This document shows, piece after piece, positions 17,624 to 25,394 of a stretch of 64,000 nucleotides of DNA. Under the pieces are notes generated by a model. That model ran no database searches. It had not been told where the DNA came from and saw nothing but the letters and a program-made list of their open reading frames with translations. Position numbers and translations under genes: made by a program. This stretch comes from Povalibacter uvarum (GTDB lineage: Bacteria; Pseudomonadota; Gammaproteobacteria; Steroidobacterales; Steroidobacteraceae): assembly GCF_014202975.1 (NCBI RefSeq), contig NZ_JACHHZ010000002.1:558001-622000 (forward strand), given 5' to 3'. The first letter of the stretch is position 1. Every line of letters starts with the position of its first letter.

Positions 17624-18664
17624 TTACTGCACCGTGACGCGGAACCGAACATTCGCGCTGCCGGCCGGCGCTACGCTCGGAATCGTCACAGCGATGCTGC
17701 TGACAGGCGTTCCCGTTGCCGATGCGTTGTCGCCATCACTCGACGAATCCGTCACGCCGGAGCCGTTGCGAAGCATCGAGCCTGCGACATATGCCGTATT
17801 CGCCGGGATCGAATCCGTCACCGCCACATCCGTCGCAGCCACGGTGCCGCCGTTGTTGACGGTGATCGTGTACTCGACGACCGCGCCCGGAATCGCTTTC
17901 GGATTCGTCGTGTTGTTGAACGGATCGGAGATGACGCTCACCGTCTTCGTGACGGTCAGCGACGCCGACTCGACCGTGTACTGGCTGTCGGCGAGTTCGG
18001 AAGCATCGCGACCCGCATCAGCGAACACGATGTCGACACCGGCTGTGTCAGCACCGCTCGTTTCCGTCAGCAGCGTGGCGCCGGCGCTACCAGCGGCAGC
18101 GGCCTGCACCTGCAATCGCACGCTCGCGAACTGGCCATTCGTCGCGCTGAGCGGGACCGTCGCGAGGACGAATACACGGACCGGCGTCGGCGAAGCGGCT
18201 GGCGCGATATCGCCGAGATTGCCGATGACGTCGGTTCCCGCCTCGTACGTGCCGTTGCCGTTGGCATCGACAGCTGTCGACAGCGTGAGTCCGTTCAGCG
18301 TGTCGTTGTTGCCGAAGACAGCGGTGGCGATGTCAGTCGCCGTGAGCCGGTAGCTCTGAATCGCGTTACCGGTGTTCGTGACTGTGAACGTGGTCACCAC
18401 CGCGGTCTGACCGGGATTCGCGATCACGGCTGCCGTGTTCGTCGTCGTCACCGTCAGGTCGACGCGGTTATCGACGACGAACGCGACAGGCGCACTCGTG
18501 ATCGCCGTCTGCGCCACGCCACCCACACTGTAGTTCACCGTCGCCGTGTTGCTGATCGACGTACCCGCGGTTGTTCCGACGGCATACGCGCTCTGCAGCA
18601 CGCCCAGCGATGACAGCATCAACAGTGCGAGGCTGGCCTGTTTCAGGTGCCTGGCAATCGTCAT
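17624..18664 (-). CDS. Exported DUF11-domain protein A
   Basis: A 346-aa secreted protein. ATG 18664 is preceded by GAGGAG at seven bases and gives the signal peptide MTIARHLKQASLALLML; the 27 codons upstream are rejected. After cleavage comes the module VGTTAGTSISNTATVNYS, closely like that of the giant barrel protein, then a DUF11-like domain with VTTFTVTNTGNAIQSYRL. A second DUF11 domain opens with DPFNNTTNPKAIPGAVVEYT and runs to the very last residues (VRFRVTVQ). It lies 62 bases upstream of the barrel gene and 99 bases after protein B. A role as a secreted or surface Ig-like protein is inferred. Confidence 0.85.
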   Translation of the reverse strand: MTIARHLKQASLALLMLSSLGVLQSAYAVGTTAGTSISNTATVNYSVGGVAQTAITSAPVAFVVDNRVDLTVTTTNTAAVIANPGQTAVVTTFTVTNTGNAIQSYRLTATDIATAVFGNNDTLNGLTLSTAVDANGNGTYEAGTDVIGNLGDIAPAASPTPVRVFVLATVPLSATNGQFASVRLQVQAAAAGSAGATLLTETSGADTAGVDIVFADAGRDASELADSQYTVESASLTVTKTVSVISDPFNNTTNPKAIPGAVVEYTITVNNGGTVAATDVAVTDSIPANTAYVAGSMLRNGSGVTDSSSDGDNASATGTPVSSIAVTIPSVAPAGSANVRFRVTVQ

Positions 18665-18763
18665 TGGAGATCTCCTCGTTGATGAAATACACACGATCGG
18701 CAAGTGGAAACCCGTGCGCGCACTGCATCCCTGCCCGATATGCACTGCGCGATTTCGAATCGA

Positions 18764-19279
18764 TCAGTCGACGCGCGCGCGATAGCGAACGAAGGCCGTC
18801 GAGCCCGGCGCGAATGACGCGGCGTAGCTCCAGCGAACCGCGCGGTACTCGTCAGGCTTCGCGGGTTGCACCGCGCCGTCGTGAGTCGACGTGAGCGCAG
18901 CGGCAGCCTTGAATTCCTTGCCGTCGACCGAGTAAGTGATATCGGTGCCCGTTCCCATCGCCGAGCTGGCGACATAGGTCATGTGCTCAGGCACGGGGTT
19001 CGCGATAACGACGTGCTCAACCGCTTTCGCGCACGTGTTCTTCGCCGTGATGGTCCAGACGACTTCACTGCCCGGCACCGGCTTGTCGAGCGGTACGAGA
19101 CGCGTCGCCTTCTTCCCCTGCTCGTTGACGTACTGCTGCTCGCTCTCCGCGGTCGTCGTGAGCTCGATGCAGTTCTGCGCCCTGGCCGACGCCGACAGAC
19201 ACAACCCCAGCGTGACGGCCGCCATCAGTCCCTTCTGGCTCACGGCTCGCCGTTCGTCGCTCGTAGCTCTGCTCTTCAT
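18764..19279 (-). CDS. Exported single-domain DUF11 protein B
   Basis: A 171-aa protein. A TTG at 19297 is in frame, but ATG 19279, preceded by GAGGAGAAACGAG, is the better start. The N-terminus has a basic stretch and then GLMAAVTLGLCLSASARAQ, a Sec signal. The mature chain is one DUF11 fold: PGSEVVWTITAKNTC, VVIANPVPEHMTYVASS, a SVDGKEF insert and the final strand FVRYRARVD at the C-terminus. Two cysteines (QNCIEL and NTCAKA) may pair. It begins 14 bases after the stop of protein C, so they are almost certainly co-transcribed. Confidence 0.82.
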   Translation of the reverse strand: MKSRATSDERRAVSQKGLMAAVTLGLCLSASARAQNCIELTTTAESEQQYVNEQGKKATRLVPLDKPVPGSEVVWTITAKNTCAKAVEHVVIANPVPEHMTYVASSAMGTGTDITYSVDGKEFKAAAALTSTHDGAVQPAKPDEYRAVRWSYAASFAPGSTAFVRYRARVD

Positions 19280-19293
19280 CTCGTTTCTCCTCT

Positions 19294-20283
19294 TCAATTG
19301 ATCGTCACGGCGAACCGAATCGTCTGCGGCCCAGACGCCTGGGTGAGATCGCCGAGGTGGATGCGCACCTGTGAATCCGGTGCCGAAACGAACTCACCGA
19401 CATCGCCGTCCGCGATGTCGCTGAGCACGGTACTGTTGAGTGCGAGCGTTCCCGGCACGTACGTCGTGTACGCGGGAATGGTGTCGCTGAAGATTGCGTC
19501 TGGCGCGGTGCCGCTGCCGTTCACGCTGACGACGATCTGGTAGTCGATGCGCGCCCCCGCTACTGGGCGCGAGCCTCCTGCCGGATCGACGATGGTCTGC
19601 GTCTTGACGGCGGCGACCTGCATTCTCGCGGCAACGTATTCGCCGAACACGATGCCTTGTGCCCCGCTCGTACCGACGAGTGCATCGACGCCGCCATCTC
19701 CTTGCGTCGCGAACAGCGATCCTGGTGTTCCCGTACCGGTACGCGCACGTGCAGTGAGCTGGCTTCGGCCGCGCGCTGTGTTCGCGACGTTTGCGGGAAT
19801 GTCGTTGATCACCAGCACGCGAACGGCGGTATCAGGCGCGAGTGCCGGGTCATTGCTGCCGGCGACGTAGAGCGTGTCGGGAGGCGACAGGTCGTTGCTC
19901 GCATCGGTATCGAAGTAGATGTCGACGAGCGTCGGATCGAAGTCGTCGCCCACGATGCCGGCGCTCATCGCACCGAGATCGAACGTCTCCGTGCCGTTGC
20001 CGGTGTTCGTGATCGTGAAGACCAGTCCCCGGCGGGTCTCCCCGGCGGACACCGGAGTCGTCCCGCTGACTGTCACGACGACATCGAGAATCTCAGCGAC
20101 GATCACCGTGACCGTGTTGGATGTCGCGGTCAGCGTCGGACCGCCAAACGTGTAGGTGGCCTGCGCTGTGCCCTGGATGCTGGTGCCGGCGTTGGTGCCA
20201 GCTGCGCGCACGGCAGCCGGAGCGGCGATGAACACCGCAACGAGCAGCCCAGCGAACAACCACGACCATCGCGAATGAACCAC
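19294..20283 (-). CDS. Exported DUF11-domain protein C
   Basis: A 329-aa secreted protein, first gene of the leftward series. GTG 20283 is chosen because GGGGAGGAT lies five bases upstream and it yields a clean signal peptide (WSWLFAGLLVAVFIAAPAAV ending in RA). The frame extends 34 codons further up, but those are highly basic and lack a ribosome site. The mature protein begins AGTNAGTSIQGTAQATYTFG, the shared module. It has a first DUF11-like domain (LVFTITNTGNGTETFDLG), a middle region, and a second domain opening at AGARIDYQIVVSVNG and ending IRFAVTIN. Probably the lead member of one operon with B, A and the barrel protein. Confidence 0.83.
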   Translation of the reverse strand: MVHSRWSWLFAGLLVAVFIAAPAAVRAAGTNAGTSIQGTAQATYTFGGPTLTATSNTVTVIVAEILDVVVTVSGTTPVSAGETRRGLVFTITNTGNGTETFDLGAMSAGIVGDDFDPTLVDIYFDTDASNDLSPPDTLYVAGSNDPALAPDTAVRVLVINDIPANVANTARGRSQLTARARTGTGTPGSLFATQGDGGVDALVGTSGAQGIVFGEYVAARMQVAAVKTQTIVDPAGGSRPVAGARIDYQIVVSVNGSGTAPDAIFSDTIPAYTTYVPGTLALNSTVLSDIADGDVGEFVSAPDSQVRIHLGDLTQASGPQTIRFAVTIN

Positions 20284-20779
20284 CAGAATCCTCCCCACTA
20301 GCCGGATCGGCCGGAGGCGACGATTCGATGGCTTCTTCCGTTCGCGTATGCGTCGGCTGCTACCCCTTGTGAATCGCCCCGGCAATCCCTGATGGCGCCG
20401 GATTCTGGTTAAGGGAATGACTGCCTTTGTGAGTGGGGTCGCACTTTGTCCGGCCCAGGCTCAAGTTTTGGAACGAACTGCCGAGCCCATCGCGCTTTAG
20501 GGCACGTTTCGAATGCGCTTACGCTCATCGCTCGAGCGGTTCTGAGAACTGGTTCGCGCTGCATTGTGTGTCGCATGCACGCCGATGCGCGTGATGCGCG
20601 CACACGAGACATAACATCGACGGTCTTCCGTCGCTTTCGCCATAACGGGCCGATTGGCGACGTGCATCGCGGACTCGGACGACGATCGACATAAGCGCGT
20701 CAATTTGTGAACGGTTCGGGGTGCGCCTGAGGGAAACGCTCAATAGGCTCCGCGCAATCCGGAATCTGCAGGATCATTC
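20284..20779. promoter_or_regulatory. Divergent intergenic region between the two DUF11 transcription units
   Basis: About 500 bases separate the leftward DUF11 series from the rightward beta-helix gene, so promoters for both probably lie here. I see no convincing gene; short frames on both strands lack ribosome sites and family features. Small inverted motifs such as GCATGC and GATGCGCGTGATGCGC occur near 20570-20600, and AGGA at 20770 serves the right-hand gene. No riboswitch consensus was recognised. Confidence 0.45.
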
Positions 20780-23338
20780 GTGCGCTCACCGTTCGCATCG
20801 CTTCTGATCTGTGTCCATTGCGCTGCCCTCGCCCTGCTGGGCTCGGCTGCGCATGCGGCAACGATCAGCGGGCGCGTGTTCGAGGACGTGAGTTATGGCG
20901 GCGGTGCCGGGCGTTCGCTCGCGGACGCCAGCGGTGTCGGCATCAACGGCGTTCGCGTCGAGCTGTACATACAGAGCGGCGCGAACTTCAACTACTCCAC
21001 CGCGGCGACGACAGCGACGATCGCTGCGAATCCCGGCAGCTATTCGTTCACGGGCCTTTCGGCGGGCACTTATCGCGTTCGTGTCGTGAACGGCACGATC
21101 GATTCCTCGCGCGGTGGTTGCACCGCGAACTGCGTACCGGTGCAGACGTATCGTACCGACGCCAGCACGGGTACGGCGGCACCGGTGACGAATCGCGTCG
21201 GCGGTGAGAATCCTCTTCTTAGCGACGCACCGAACCGGACATCCGGCAATCTCGGCGCGCAGACCTCTGGTACGCAGACACCCCAATCCCTCGCGCCGGT
21301 CGCGCTGAGCTCCAGCTCCGCCGCGCTCGTCGTCGGCAATGTCGACTTCGGTTTCAACTTCAGCACGATCGTCAACACGAACGATCTGGCGAACTGCACA
21401 CCTTCGGGGTCGTCGAGTTCCTTCTTCCCCTGCCAGGGAACGCTGCGCCAGTTTCTGATCAACTCCGATGTGCTCGGTGCGCTGGCTTCCCAGGCTGGCT
21501 CGGGGCAACTCGGCGGTGGCGCGACTTCATTGCCCGGGGGCAGCGAGTCGAGCATCTTCATGATTCCGTCGAGTCAGCTGACGAGCGGTGTCGCTGTCAT
21601 CGCTCTCGCGGCGGCCCTGCCTGTCATCGATCGATCGAATGTTCGTCTGGATGCGACGACGCAGACAGTCAACATCGGCAACACCAACTCTGGCGTGTCC
21701 GGCACCGGCGGTATGGTCGGTGCGCTGAGCACGGCTTTTCCGCAGTTCGTTCGTCCGGAAGTGCAGATCGCTGACGCCACCTTCACACTGACGGGCAGCA
21801 ACCAGGCGGTTCATGGCTTCGCGTTGCCGCGAGGCTCGATCGCCGTGTCCGGCGCGAACGCCATCGTTCGCGACAACTTCGTCGGTGTCGCGGCGAATGG
21901 CACAACGGACTCCGGCGACGCCATGGCGATCGTCTTCACCGGTGCGAATGCACAGATTCGCAGCAACTACGCAGCAGCCAACAATTCCGTGATCCGGGGC
22001 AACAGTCCCGGCGCGGGCTCGACTGTCAGTTTCAACGAAGTCATCCGCTCGTCTGTCACGCCCGGCAACACCTTCGACGGCATTCTTCTGATCGGCACCG
22101 CGACCGGCGTTCGCATCGAGAACAATCTCGCCCGCAACCAACCCGGTGCCGGCATCGAACTCGGCTTCGAAGGCGGCACGATGAGCAGCATCGTGATCAC
22201 CAACAACACGGTTCGTCAGAACGGCTTCTCCGGATCGGGAGCTACACCGACGACGACACCGAGCGCGGAGCCCATCGGCATCGCGGCCTGGAACTACGTC
22301 GGCAGCAACGTAGAAATCTCACTGAACGTCATCGAAGAGAACGCGGGTCCCGGACTTCTGCTGAGCGACGTATCGAACACGCGCATTACGCGCAATCGCT
22401 TCGGCAACAATCGCGGCCTCGCGATCGATCTCAACGCGAACGACGCCGATCCGAACAGCGTCGGCAGCGGCCCGGGGCCGACGCTCAACGACACGAACGA
22501 CTCCGACAGCGGCGCGAACGACCTGCTGAACTTCCCCGTAATCACCGCGGCGACGATCGCCAACGGCGAGTTCTCGCTCGCCGGCTTCGCTCAGCCCGGG
22601 GCAGCGATCGAGCTGTACGTCGCACAGCCCGACCCGACCGGCTTCGGCGAGGGACTCACCCATATAGGCACGTTCACCGAAGGCGTCGGCGATCTCGACA
22701 ACGGCACCGGCAGCTATTCAGGGGCGATCAACGGCGTGAACCAGGGAGGCGATACCACGAACCGGTTTCTCTTCCGCGGTTCAGTTCCGGCAGGTATGAC
22801 GGGCGGCCTCGTGCTGACGAGCACGGCGACACTGAGCGGGCGAACATCGGAGTTCGGCGGCAATGTCACAGTGACGACCGGCCCCAATCTCGTGACGCTG
22901 AAGACCGTGCAGGTCGATGCCGACCCGATCAACAACACAACCAATCCCAAGAGCATTCCAGGTGCGACCCAGCGCTACACGATCCGGCTGACCAACCAGG
23001 GCCCGGGAACCGTCGACAACAACACGGTGGAGATCGTCGACGCGATTCCGACGAATACGCTGTTCTGCAATCTCGCCGCGCCCGTCACGTTCACCAATGG
23101 CTCGCCCGTGAGCGGCCTGTCGTTCACATTCGCGACTCTCGGCAGCACGACGGACGACGTGGATTTCTCCAGCACCACGAGCGGCAATCCGGTCTGGAAC
23201 TACACACCGGTCGCAAATGCCAACGGCTGCGACGCTGCGGTTCGCTACGTCAGAATCCGCCCCCGGGGCACGATGGCGGGCAGCAGCGGTTCGGGAAATC
23301 CTTACTTTGAAGTGCAGTTCAGGGTGAGGGTGCAGTGA
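20780..23338 (+). CDS. Exported beta-helix/DUF11 surface protein
   Basis: An 852-aa secreted protein starting at GTG 20780 with AGGA six bases before it. Signal: FASLLICVHCAALALLGSAA. Residues about 28-110 form an SdrD_B-like fold (ISGRVFEDVSYGGG, GSYSFTGLSAGTYRVRVVNG). About 330-560 is a right-handed parallel beta-helix (repeats such as RDNFVGV, IRSNYAAANN, VRIENNLARNQ, ISLNVIEENAG, ITRNRFGNNRG). The C-terminal DUF11-type domain opens with DPINNTTNPKSIPGATQRYT and ends with the strand EVQFRVRVQ. The NNTTNPK stretch is almost the same as in protein A of the divergent operon, so the units are related. Likely a surface or secreted adhesin or matrix protein. Confidence 0.83.
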   Translation: MRSPFASLLICVHCAALALLGSAAHAATISGRVFEDVSYGGGAGRSLADASGVGINGVRVELYIQSGANFNYSTAATTATIAANPGSYSFTGLSAGTYRVRVVNGTIDSSRGGCTANCVPVQTYRTDASTGTAAPVTNRVGGENPLLSDAPNRTSGNLGAQTSGTQTPQSLAPVALSSSSAALVVGNVDFGFNFSTIVNTNDLANCTPSGSSSSFFPCQGTLRQFLINSDVLGALASQAGSGQLGGGATSLPGGSESSIFMIPSSQLTSGVAVIALAAALPVIDRSNVRLDATTQTVNIGNTNSGVSGTGGMVGALSTAFPQFVRPEVQIADATFTLTGSNQAVHGFALPRGSIAVSGANAIVRDNFVGVAANGTTDSGDAMAIVFTGANAQIRSNYAAANNSVIRGNSPGAGSTVSFNEVIRSSVTPGNTFDGILLIGTATGVRIENNLARNQPGAGIELGFEGGTMSSIVITNNTVRQNGFSGSGATPTTTPSAEPIGIAAWNYVGSNVEISLNVIEENAGPGLLLSDVSNTRITRNRFGNNRGLAIDLNANDADPNSVGSGPGPTLNDTNDSDSGANDLLNFPVITAATIANGEFSLAGFAQPGAAIELYVAQPDPTGFGEGLTHIGTFTEGVGDLDNGTGSYSGAINGVNQGGDTTNRFLFRGSVPAGMTGGLVLTSTATLSGRTSEFGGNVTVTTGPNLVTLKTVQVDADPINNTTNPKSIPGATQRYTIRLTNQGPGTVDNNTVEIVDAIPTNTLFCNLAAPVTFTNGSPVSGLSFTFATLGSTTDDVDFSSTTSGNPVWNYTPVANANGCDAAVRYVRIRPRGTMAGSSGSGNPYFEVQFRVRVQ

Positions 23339-23368
23339 CGGAGGGTCTGGTGTCGGGTCGGCTCTCGT

Positions 23369-23446
23369 TGTGGGTCCGGCTTTAGCCGGACGTAATCGCC
23401 GGCAGGCGATGCTTCGCATGACGTCCGGCTAAAGCCGGACCCACAG
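23369..23446. repeat. GTCCGGC composite palindrome
   Basis: Two inverted copies of the TGTGGGTCCGGCTTTAGCC unit, the second as its complement, flank an ATCGCC...GGCGATGCTTCGCATGACGT centre. Layout and sequence are nearly those of the copy at 17395-17470. It lies just after the stop of the beta-helix gene and may act as a 3'-end hairpin. Confidence 0.85.
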
Positions 23447-23519
23447 CCGGAGTCGGCCACTGCCTCGTCATTCTTCCCCTCCCCGCCCATCGGGTATAGG
23501 CTAGCCCTCATCGATCCAG

Positions 23520-25394
23520 ATGCGATGTCAACGAACATCGCACGATTGCGAGACGGGGGCGTGCGTAACGGTGGAACCGACCGATACCAGGAATCCTGAC
23601 TACTTTCATCGCGTCGTCGATTGCCAATGGGCCTGTCCGGCCCACACCGACGTTCCCGAATACATCCGGCTCATCGCATTGGGAAAATTCACGGAGGCCT
23701 ATATGGTCAACCGTGAGTCCAATGTTTTCCCCGGCATTCTCGGGCGGGTTTGCGACCGGCCCTGCGAACCGGCATGCCGGCGCGGACGCGTCGAGGAAAA
23801 GCCCGTCGCCATCTGCCGCCTGAAACGCGTTGCAGCGGATCACCGCGACGACGTCACGCAGTTCCTGCCTCGAGCCCCGCGACAGAAGAACGGCAAGCGC
23901 GTCGCCTGCATCGGTGCCGGTCCCGCGTCGCTCACCGTCGCGAACGACCTCATGCCGCTGGGCTATGACGTCACCATCTTCGAAAAGTGGGGAACGCCCG
24001 GCGGACTGATGCGCACGAACATTCCGTCGTTCCGCCTGCCCGCGAGCGTGCTGGCCGAAGAAATCGGCTACATCGTGGACATGGGCGTCGATCTTCGACT
24101 GGGGACACCGATCGAAAGTCTCAAAGCGCTGCTCGACTCGCGTGAGTTCGACGCCGTGTTCGTCGGCAGCGGTGCGCCAAAGGGCAAGGATCTGAGCCTC
24201 CCCGGCCGTCATGAAACCCAGGCAGTCGAAGACCATATCCACATCGGCATCGACTGGCTCGAATCCGTCGCCTTCGATCACATCAAGAGCATCGGCAAGC
24301 GGGTGTTGATCATCGGTGTCGGCAACACTGCCATGGACTGCTGCCGCTCTTCGCTGCGGCTCGGGGCCACCGAAGTGAAAGTGATGGCACGCAAGCCTCG
24401 CAACTTCTTCAAGGCTTCCGACTGGGAGCTCGAGGATGCGGAAGACGAGAACGTCGAGATCGTGATCAATCATGCGCCGAAGTCGTTCGTCGTCGAGAAC
24501 GGCAAGCTCACGGGCATGATGTTCGACCGGATGGAGTACCAGCTCGACGGCAACAAGATCCTCTCGGAGAAGGTCGCGGGTGAAGTCTTCTTCCCCTGCG
24601 ATGACGTGATTCTCGCGATCGGCCAGGAGAATGCCTTTCCCTGGATCGAGAACGATCTCGGCGTGGAGTTCGACAAGTGGCATGTGCCCAAAGTCGACAA
24701 GCTCACGTTCCAGTCATCGCGGCCCGATGTCTTCTTCGGTGGCGATGCGGCCTTCGGGCCGAAGAACATCATCTGGGCGGTCGAGCATGGTCACCAGGCG
24801 GCTATTTCGCTGCATCGATTCCTGCAGGGACAAAGCGTGCGCGAACGTCTGCCGGCGCTCCTCAATCTCTCCAGCCGCAAGATGGGCCTGCACGAGTGGT
24901 CGTACAAGAACGACTACAACCCGGTCGAGCGTCGGCTCATGCCGCACGTCGATCTCAAGGAGCGCTTCAAGAAGATCAACATCGAAGTGGAACTCGGCTT
25001 CAATGCCGAGCAGGCGGCTGCCGAAGTGCAGCGCTGCCTGAACTGCGACGTTCAAACGGTGTTCGACGCCAAGCTGTGCATCGAATGCGATGCGTGCATC
25101 GATATCTGCCCCGTCGATTGCCTGACGATGACTGCGAACCGGCCGGAAGAAGAACTGCGGCAGCACCTCAAGGCGCCGTCGCGCAACAAGACCCAGCCGC
25201 TGTTCGTGTCCTCTGCCTTGAAACATACAGCCCGCGTGATGGTCAAAGACGAAGACCTGTGCGTGCATTGCGGTCTATGCGCCGAGCGCTGCCCGACTGC
25301 CGCCTGGGACATGCAGAAGTCGACCATCAGTATCCCGCACGCGAGCGATGAGAGTCCTTCATGCACACCACCGCAAACGCTCAAGATCGCGTAA
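23520..25394 (+). CDS. FAD-dependent NAD(P)H oxidoreductase with ferredoxin-type 4Fe-4S domain (GltD-like partner of OFOR)
   Basis: A 624-aa flavoprotein. The N-terminal region has the GltD-type cysteine block (VCDRPCEPACRRGR) that binds an Fe-S cluster. An FAD Rossmann motif (CIGAGPASLTVANDL) lies near residue 131 and an NAD(P)H motif (IIGVGNTAMDCC) near 265. The C-terminus has two complete 4Fe-4S motifs, CIECDACIDICP from Cys520 and CVHCGLCAERCP from Cys581. It probably moves electrons between NAD(P)H and the 2-oxoacid oxidoreductase encoded next; the two genes overlap by 34 bases. ATG 23520 is annotated; GTG 23571 (VEPTDTRNPDYF) is an alternative closer to where family similarity begins. 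Confidence 0.85.
   Translation: MRCQRTSHDCETGACVTVEPTDTRNPDYFHRVVDCQWACPAHTDVPEYIRLIALGKFTEAYMVNRESNVFPGILGRVCDRPCEPACRRGRVEEKPVAICRLKRVAADHRDDVTQFLPRAPRQKNGKRVACIGAGPASLTVANDLMPLGYDVTIFEKWGTPGGLMRTNIPSFRLPASVLAEEIGYIVDMGVDLRLGTPIESLKALLDSREFDAVFVGSGAPKGKDLSLPGRHETQAVEDHIHIGIDWLESVAFDHIKSIGKRVLIIGVGNTAMDCCRSSLRLGATEVKVMARKPRNFFKASDWELEDAEDENVEIVINHAPKSFVVENGKLTGMMFDRMEYQLDGNKILSEKVAGEVFFPCDDVILAIGQENAFPWIENDLGVEFDKWHVPKVDKLTFQSSRPDVFFGGDAAFGPKNIIWAVEHGHQAAISLHRFLQGQSVRERLPALLNLSSRKMGLHEWSYKNDYNPVERRLMPHVDLKERFKKINIEVELGFNAEQAAAEVQRCLNCDVQTVFDAKLCIECDACIDICPVDCLTMTANRPEEELRQHLKAPSRNKTQPLFVSSALKHTARVMVKDEDLCVHCGLCAERCPTAAWDMQKSTISIPHASDESPSCTPPQTLKIA

Noticed and set aside
20409-20743. Short genes in the divergent DUF11 promoter region
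   Set aside because: Arginine- and serine-rich frames on both strands without ribosome sites; the region is better read as regulatory.
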